Shown: piece after piece, positions 7,178 to 11,317 of the stretch
Numbering within the stretch: position 1 is the stretch's first letter
Layout: the number at the start of each line of letters is the position of its first letter
NCBI GenBank assembly: GCA_002392265.1
Contig: DGGP01000040.1
Span: 1-11,317 of the forward strand
DNA: 11,317 bases
Source: Firmicutes bacterium UBA3871
GTDB taxonomy: Bacteria > Bacillota > Clostridia > Peptostreptococcales > Anaerovoracaceae
Direction: 5' to 3'
Position numbers and translations under genes: made by a program
The notes under the pieces: model-generated
What the model saw: the letters and a program-made list of their open reading frames with translations, nothing else
Told to the model about the DNA's origin: nothing
Databases searched by the model: none

Positions 7178-7206
7178 TTGTTATATTCACATTAATCGGG
7201 TATAAT
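7178..7206 (+). promoter_or_regulatory. Sigma-A promoter for the phoH-ybeY-cdd-era-recO operon
   Basis: TTGTTA (7178-7183) and a perfect TATAAT (7201-7206) are separated by 17 bases. Transcription would start near 7213, about 30 bases before the preferred phoH start. It lies in the gap after the yqeY terminator and is the only clear promoter before the phoH-recO series. The remaining bases of the 7094-7177 gap show nothing else that I can support. Confidence 0.82.
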
Positions 7207-7226
7207 AGTAGATGTATAACTATGAG

Positions 7227-7244
7227 AAGGGAGACCGGAATTTG
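7227..7244 (+). promoter_or_regulatory. Ribosome binding site and TTG start of phoH
   Basis: AAGGGAG (7227-7233) stands 8 bases before the in-frame TTG at 7242. The only upstream in-frame ATG (7212) sits at the predicted transcription start and has no ribosome binding site before it. TTG 7242 is therefore the better start. Confidence 0.78.
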
Positions 7245-8207
7245 ACCACACGTGCAATTGACCAAACCATTGATGTCGTAATGCTGTTCGGAAATCTCGA
7301 TGAGAATCTGAAAGCAGTCGAAGAGCACTGCAATGTTCAGATAGTTCAAAGGGACGGTGAGCTTATCATAACAGGCGATAATGAACCTTTGGCAGAGTTT
7401 ATCCTGCAGGAATTTATCGGTATACTGTCAAAGGGCGAGCCGCTGGATCAGCAAAAGGTCAGCTATGTCATCAGTCTTGCGGATGAAGGTGTTTCCTACA
7501 CCGAAACCAGGATGGACAAAGATATACTCTGCTTCACGCACAGAGGAAAGCCTATAAAGCCGAAAACACTCGGCCAGAGGGAATATGCGGAGTGTATCAG
7601 AAAGCATGATGTTGTGTTCGGCATAGGCCCCGCAGGCACGGGCAAGACATATCTTGCGGTTGCAATGGCAATCTCGGCTTACAAGCAAAAGCAGGTTCAA
7701 AAGATTATTCTCACAAGACCGGCGGTTGAAGCCGGCGAGAGGCTTGGATTCCTGCCGGGCGACATGCAGGAAAAGGTCGACCCTTACCTTCGCCCTCTGT
7801 ATGATGCTCTGTACGACATACTCGGCAGAGATGCGGCACTGAAAATGAAGGAAAAAGAGTTCATCGAAGTGGTGCCGCTTGCTTACATGAGAGGACGTAC
7901 GCTCGATTCGAGCTTTATCATTCTCGACGAAGCCCAGAACACCACCAGAGAACAGATGAAGATGTTCCTCACTAGAATGGGCTTTGGCTCAAAGATGATT
8001 ATCACAGGCGACGTAACGCAGATAGACCTGCCGCGCGGCAGACGTTCGGGGCTTGTGGAGGCTTCAAAGATTCTAAAGAATGTGGACGGCATAGACTTTT
8101 GCTATCTGAAGGACGTGGATGTGGTACGTCACGAGATGGTAAAGAAAATTATCGGTGCCTATGACCGCTACTACGAAAAGAATCCGGACGAGCTTTATGA
8201 AGATTAA
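7242..8207 (+). CDS. phoH: PhoH family P-loop ATPase (PhoH/PhoL type)
   Basis: PhoH-type proteins are cytoplasmic P-loop NTPases associated with RNA metabolism; the gene usually accompanies ybeY, and a joint role in rRNA maturation or RNA turnover is proposed but not settled. From the TTG start the protein has 321 residues, normal for the family. The first 80 or so residues contain the family's N-terminal domain, including VQIVQRDGELIITGD (32-46), a small KH-like RNA-binding fold by family knowledge. The ATPase core has Walker A GPAGTGKT (129-136), LTRPAVEAGERLGFLPGD (157-174), Walker B FIILDEAQN (225-233) and TGDVTQIDLP (255-264), the full PhoH set. Starting at ATG 7212 would add ten residues (MYNYEKGDRN) that look like translated leader. 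The gene opens the operon after its own promoter; ybeY follows after 53 bases, with no yqfF/pgpH gene between them. Confidence 0.95.
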   Translation: MTTRAIDQTIDVVMLFGNLDENLKAVEEHCNVQIVQRDGELIITGDNEPLAEFILQEFIGILSKGEPLDQQKVSYVISLADEGVSYTETRMDKDILCFTHRGKPIKPKTLGQREYAECIRKHDVVFGIGPAGTGKTYLAVAMAISAYKQKQVQKIILTRPAVEAGERLGFLPGDMQEKVDPYLRPLYDALYDILGRDAALKMKEKEFIEVVPLAYMRGRTLDSSFIILDEAQNTTREQMKMFLTRMGFGSKMIITGDVTQIDLPRGRRSGLVEASKILKNVDGIDFCYLKDVDVVRHEMVKKIIGAYDRYYEKNPDELYED

Positions 8208-8260
8208 TATGGCGACAGCAGCCAAGCATATAAAATCTACAGAAAGAGAGAAACAGAAAA

Positions 8261-8716
8261 TTGGAGCTATTATTCGACGAAGAAAAAATGCCTGATGCTG
8301 AAGTCATTGCCAAGATGTATGATGCGGCAATCAGGTGCATGGAGTATGCAAACGTGGGTGACGATCAGGTTGAAATCAGCCTTTCGCTCGTTTCACCGGA
8401 AGAAATACGTCAGCTGAACAAGGATTATCGCGGCGTGGATGCGGTGACCGATGTTCTGTCATTTCCACAGTATACGGATTTTGACGATCTGCCCGAGGGT
8501 GAGCCTGTAGAGCTCGGAGATGTTATCATCTGCGAGGAGAGGGCGCACGAGCAGGCAAAGGAGTTTGGTCATTCATATGACAGAGAACTTTTATATCTCT
8601 TTACACACAGCGTTTTTCACCTCCTAGGTTACGACCATATGCAGGAGGAGGAAAAGGCAAAGATGAGAGAAGCTGAGGAAACGGTTCTCTCGGCAATGGG
8701 ACTCGAAAGGAAATAG
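8261..8716 (+). CDS. ybeY: Endoribonuclease YbeY (16S rRNA 3'-end maturation)
   Basis: YbeY is a zinc-dependent single-strand endoribonuclease in the cytoplasm needed for 16S rRNA 3'-end processing and ribosome quality control. The 151-residue protein has the family length. DYRGVDAVTDVLSFP at 55-69 is the conserved substrate-groove segment with R57. The metal site is H116-x3-H120-x5-H126 in HSVFHLLGYDH. The start is a TTG at 8261, giving MELLFDEEK; purines at 8241-8250 provide only a weak ribosome binding site. The in-frame ATG at 8288 would remove nine residues of the first strand and has no better signal, so TTG is preferred. The 53 bases after phoH show no promoter or terminator. cdd begins 2 bases after the stop, so co-translation is likely. 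Confidence 0.95.
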   Translation: MELLFDEEKMPDAEVIAKMYDAAIRCMEYANVGDDQVEISLSLVSPEEIRQLNKDYRGVDAVTDVLSFPQYTDFDDLPEGEPVELGDVIICEERAHEQAKEFGHSYDRELLYLFTHSVFHLLGYDHMQEEEKAKMREAEETVLSAMGLERK

Positions 8717-8718
8717 TA

Positions 8719-9099
8719 ATGAAGTACAGGGATTTATACAGGAAGGCTCAGGAGATGCTGGAATATTCCTACGCACCGTTTTCAAAGTTTCACGTCGGGG
8801 CGGCACTGCTGGCTAAAAGCGGTGAGGTTTATACGGGGTGCAATGTTGAAAACTCGTCTTTTGGCGGCACTATTTGCGCAGAACGTACAGCCATGGTAAA
8901 GGCCGTCTCCGAAGGAAGCAGAGAATGGGAAGCGATTGCCATTGTATCTTCCGAAGGAAAGGCTTGGCCTTGCGGCATTTGCAGACAGTTCATGCGTGAA
9001 TTTGTTGATGATGATTTTATTATCATTACGGGCGATGACGTGGAGCATCTCGAAACCTATACGATGACCGAAATTTTACCGGAAGGCTTTAAGTTATAA
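8719..9099 (+). CDS. cdd: Cytidine deaminase
   Basis: Cdd deaminates cytidine and deoxycytidine to uridine and deoxyuridine in pyrimidine salvage in the cytoplasm. The 126-residue product matches the short homotetrameric form found in Gram-positive bacteria. SYAPFSKFHVGAAL (17-30) and GCNVENSSFGGTICAERTA (40-58) form the active site: zinc ligand C53 and catalytic E55 of the CAE motif. The other two zinc ligands are C85 and C88 in PCGICRQ (84-90). The site AAAGGAAA at 8706-8713 lies in the last codons of ybeY and serves the ATG at 8719. The gene sits between ybeY and era, as in Bacillus, but the dgkA gene that often separates ybeY from cdd is absent. Confidence 0.96.
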   Translation: MKYRDLYRKAQEMLEYSYAPFSKFHVGAALLAKSGEVYTGCNVENSSFGGTICAERTAMVKAVSEGSREWEAIAIVSSEGKAWPCGICRQFMREFVDDDFIIITGDDVEHLETYTMTEILPEGFKL

Positions 9100-9101
9100 T
9101 T

Positions 9102-9983
9102 ATGAAGACAGGATTTGTGGGAATTATAGGCAGGCCTAATGTGGGGAAGTCCACGCTGCTTAACGCCATACTCGGCGAAAAAATAGCCATTACGACGGAC
9201 AAACCGCAGACGACCAGAAACAGCATCAGAGGAATATATACCTGTGAGGATTCGCAGATTGTATTCATTGATACGCCGGGGATACACAAGCCAAAGAACA
9301 AGCTGGGTTCATATATGGATGAAATGGCAGTAAACACACTCAAAGAGGTTGATGCTGTCATATTCATTGTGGACAGCAGTCCAAAGGACGGTTCGGGCGA
9401 TTCATACGTGCTGGACAAACTGAAGGAAACTCAGACGCCTAAAATTCTTGTGATAAACAAGATAGATAAAATGCCTCCCGAGGTCTTCAAGGAAACCTAT
9501 GATTATTACGAAGGTTTGGGACTGTTTTCAAAGGTTATGGGAATATCGGCTCTCGAAGGGAAAAATGTGGATGACCTCCTGGAGCACGCAAAATCGCTTC
9601 TGGAGGAAGGTCCTATGTATTTCCCTCCCGATATGGTTACAGACCATCCCGAAAGATTTATTGTCAGCGAAATAATCAGAGAAAAGGCGCTGCTCTATCT
9701 GAGAGACGAAGTGCCGCACGGTATAGCGGTCGAGATAGAAGCCTTCAGGGAAGGCAAAGACCTGACCAGCATAAATGCCTGCATTTACTGCGAAAAGAAG
9801 TCGCACAAGGGCATTATACTTGGCAGCGGCGGCAAGAAAATCAAAGGTATTGGCAGAGCTGCACGGCTCGAAATAGAAGGCTTGCTCGGCACAAAGGTTT
9901 ATCTGGAGCTCTGGGTAAAGGTAAAGGAAAACTGGAGAGATTCGGGCGCAGCCCTTTCGAACTTCGGATACACTGAGAAATGA
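9102..9983 (+). CDS. era: GTPase Era (16S rRNA-binding, 30S assembly)
   Basis: Era is an essential GTPase that binds the 3' end of 16S rRNA and helps 30S subunit maturation. The protein has 293 residues, a normal length. G-domain motifs are all present: G1 GRPNVGKS (10-17), G2 region TTRNSIRGIY (37-46), G3 DTPG (57-60), G4 NKID (119-122) and G5 SALEG (149-153). The C-terminal KH domain shows its GxxG loop as GSGG (241-244), followed by the typical LLGTKVYLELWVKVKENWR (261-279) and the FGY ending. The ATG follows the cdd stop after 2 bases and lacks a well-placed Shine-Dalgarno (GGAAGG at 9081-9086 is 15 bases away), so it is probably translated by coupling to cdd. Together with ybeY and phoH it makes this operon one for 16S rRNA 3'-end maturation. 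Confidence 0.97.
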   Translation: MKTGFVGIIGRPNVGKSTLLNAILGEKIAITTDKPQTTRNSIRGIYTCEDSQIVFIDTPGIHKPKNKLGSYMDEMAVNTLKEVDAVIFIVDSSPKDGSGDSYVLDKLKETQTPKILVINKIDKMPPEVFKETYDYYEGLGLFSKVMGISALEGKNVDDLLEHAKSLLEEGPMYFPPDMVTDHPERFIVSEIIREKALLYLRDEVPHGIAVEIEAFREGKDLTSINACIYCEKKSHKGIILGSGGKKIKGIGRAARLEIEGLLGTKVYLELWVKVKENWRDSGAALSNFGYTEK

Positions 9984-10738
9984 TAACGGATACAGAAGGC
10001 ATCATCCTGAGACAATTCAAGACCGTAAACGGCAGGACCATGCTGGTAATGTTTTCCAGGAAGCTGGGCAAAATATCCGTAGCCACCAATATGACCGGAG
10101 GAGGGAAGAACCGTTCCGCCCTGAGCGCCAAACCCTTCACCTACGGAAACTACGAGCTGTACAAGGGAAGAGACCTGTACGACCTGAATTCCGGAAGGGT
10201 GATACAGAGCTATTACGGCATCGGCGATGATCTGGACAGGTTCTCAGCTGCATCGTACTGTCTGGAGCTTACGGACAAGATACTCATGGAGGAAGACCCC
10301 CAACCCAGGCTTTTCGTGGAGCTTACGGAGTTCCTTAAAGCGATAGAGATAAGCCGTGGAAACGGGAAGACCCTGACCATGGCATACATCGTCAAGGCAC
10401 TGGATCACACAGGCACCATGCCGGAGCTGGATCACTGCGCTTCCTGCGGGAAGGATATGACCGGGCTCAGGCCTGCAGCCTTCAGTGTCACAGACGGCGG
10501 GATCATATGCGGAAACTGCTGTGATGATAAGGTGAAAACTAATGAGGGATCATTGATTTATACCGTGGATTTTGATATAATCAATATCCTGAAATATTTT
10601 AAGAATGAACCCTTTTCGAGATTCGAGAAGATCAGGCTGGATGACAGACTTTCGGACGAACTGATGAAGATGCTCCGAAGCTATATGGCCTATCATCTCG
10701 ACGTAAAGGATCTCAAGAGCGAGTTCATGACCTTTTAA
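9980..10738 (+). CDS. recO: DNA repair protein RecO
   Basis: RecO anneals single strands and, with RecR, loads RecA on SSB-coated DNA in the RecF pathway of gap repair. The 252-residue protein is family length. The N-terminus MITDTEGIILRQFKTVNGRT fits the RecO OB-fold start, ending near residue 80. A helical part follows, and a four-cysteine zinc site, C153-x2-C156 with C177-x2-C180, lies in its C-terminal half. Sequence conservation in RecO is low, so the call rests on the N-terminal pattern, the zinc site and the position after era, a standard pairing. The ATG overlaps the era TGA by four bases (ATGA), which means coupled translation. Arginine codons lean to AGG (7 of 14) where era uses AGA (7 of 10), a modest difference in codon choice. 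Confidence 0.93.
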   Translation: MITDTEGIILRQFKTVNGRTMLVMFSRKLGKISVATNMTGGGKNRSALSAKPFTYGNYELYKGRDLYDLNSGRVIQSYYGIGDDLDRFSAASYCLELTDKILMEEDPQPRLFVELTEFLKAIEISRGNGKTLTMAYIVKALDHTGTMPELDHCASCGKDMTGLRPAAFSVTDGGIICGNCCDDKVKTNEGSLIYTVDFDIINILKYFKNEPFSRFEKIRLDDRLSDELMKMLRSYMAYHLDVKDLKSEFMTF

Positions 10739-10776
10739 GGGATAGAGTAGTATTAAGAGATCTAAGGAGGATCAAA

Positions 10777-11317
10777 ATGGAAATCACACTGGAAAAGATC
10801 GAACTGGTAAAGGACAGAACAGGCGTATCCTATAAGGATGCCAAGGATGCTCTGGAAGCTTGCGACGGAAGCGTTGTAGACGCTATCATCGCCATCGAGG
10901 AAAAGATGGACGAGAAGGAATCAGGCTCCATGGGCGAATATGTACGCAACACAGTAGCTAAGGTAAAGGAACTTGTCAACAAAGGAAACATTACGAAGAT
11001 CAGCGTTAAGCGCGGCGATGACTCCATCGTGAACATTCCTGTCACAGTTGGTCTCGTAGGAGCGGTTATTGCACCCTGGGGACTGCTGGCAGCAGCCATC
11101 GCAGCCTTCGGATTCAAGTGCAAGGTTGAACTCACAGCTGATGACGGCAAGGTCATCGATATTTCTGAGAAGGTGAACAAGGCCACCGACACAGTTAAGG
11201 AGAAGGCCGGGGTCGTAGTTGACGAGATCAAGAACAGAGCTCCTGAAGTATATGACAAGGTAAAGGATGCCGGACAGGATGCATTCGACAATCTTAAGGA
11301 GAAAGCTCCTGAATATT
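10777..11317 (+). CDS. DUF4342-type protein with EF-Ts/UBA-like N-terminus, 3' end missing
   Basis: The function is unknown. The frame from ATG 10777 is open to the window edge, giving 180 residues of an incomplete protein. A strong AAGGAGG (10764-10770), 6 bases before the ATG, fixes the start. Residues 5-42 (LEKIELVKDRTGVSYKDAKD and what follows) resemble the small three-helix UBA-like domain found at the N-terminus of elongation factor Ts. Residues about 52-120 match the DUF4342 pattern as I recall it: a GNITKISVKRGD strand segment (70-81), then a hydrophobic stretch at 87-113 that includes APWGLLAAAIAAFGF. This stretch could be a membrane-associated hairpin or a buried strand-helix unit. 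From 130 on the protein is a charged helix rich in K, E, D and A, with APEVYDKVKDA and KEKAPEY recurring, like apolipoprotein- or LEA-type amphipathic helices. The gene begins 38 bases after recO with no terminator seen between them. Confidence 0.8.
   Translation, partial: MEITLEKIELVKDRTGVSYKDAKDALEACDGSVVDAIIAIEEKMDEKESGSMGEYVRNTVAKVKELVNKGNITKISVKRGDDSIVNIPVTVGLVGAVIAPWGLLAAAIAAFGFKCKVELTADDGKVIDISEKVNKATDTVKEKAGVVVDEIKNRAPEVYDKVKDAGQDAFDNLKEKAPEY

Noticed and set aside
7212..7241. ATG at 7212 as the start of phoH.
   Set aside because: It sits at the predicted transcript start with no ribosome binding site, whereas TTG 7242 has AAGGGAG 8 bases upstream.
10830..11291. A 153-codon open frame on the - strand opposite the DUF4342 gene.
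   Set aside because: Its low-complexity serine/threonine/alanine-rich product is the mirror of lysine/glutamate/aspartate-rich codons. The + strand frame has a strong ribosome binding site and recognisable domains.
1..11317. Search for mobile elements, CRISPR arrays, toxin-antitoxin or defence genes.
   Set aside because: No terminal inverted repeats, transposase or integrase motifs, regularly spaced repeats or defence-type proteins were seen; nearly all bases are in conserved housekeeping genes.

Overview
The window is a run of conserved bacterial housekeeping genes, all on the + strand. The organism is most likely a Gram-positive anaerobe of the Clostridia. The evidence is the gene order (prmA-rsmE-mtaB, then a HIT gene, rpsU-yqeY, and phoH-ybeY-cdd-era-recO), an MtaB-type rather than MiaB/RimO-type methylthiotransferase, strong AGGAGG ribosome binding sites, and TTG starts on two genes. 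Genus or species cannot be read from this sequence. No sporulation gene is present; the yqfC/yqfD pair that precedes phoH in many spore formers is missing.

Layout. (1) Positions 1-4690: the 3' part of htpG (chaperone Hsp90), then prmA (methylates ribosomal protein L11), rsmE (methylates 16S rRNA) and mtaB (methylthiolates tRNA). They are tightly spaced and read as one operon. (2) Positions 4691-6290: a HIT-family nucleotide hydrolase with its own probable promoter, then a membrane diguanylate cyclase with six predicted membrane segments and an intact GGEEF site. The cyclase is the one gene here that does not belong to the usual conserved cluster. (3) Positions 6287-7093: a compact unit of promoter, rpsU (ribosomal protein S21, 59 residues), yqeY and an intrinsic terminator with a GAAA loop. 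(4) Positions 7178-10738: a second clear promoter, then phoH, ybeY, cdd, era and recO, with gaps of 53, 2 and 2 bases and finally a 4-base overlap. (5) Positions 10777-11317: the start of a gene for a DUF4342-type protein with an EF-Ts/UBA-like N-terminus, cut by the window edge.

Together the genes serve ribosome and tRNA modification and maturation (prmA, rsmE, mtaB, rpsU, ybeY, era), protein folding (htpG), nucleotide salvage (cdd, HIT) and DNA repair (recO). The cyclase adds a probable c-di-GMP signalling output.

There is no mobile element, CRISPR array, tRNA, rRNA or toxin-antitoxin pair that I can support. I found no convincing undescribed system. The points most worth a second look are the cyclase placed between the HIT gene and rpsU, an extra cysteine-bearing segment in MtaB, the DUF4342 protein, and the missing neighbours in the phoH-era cluster.
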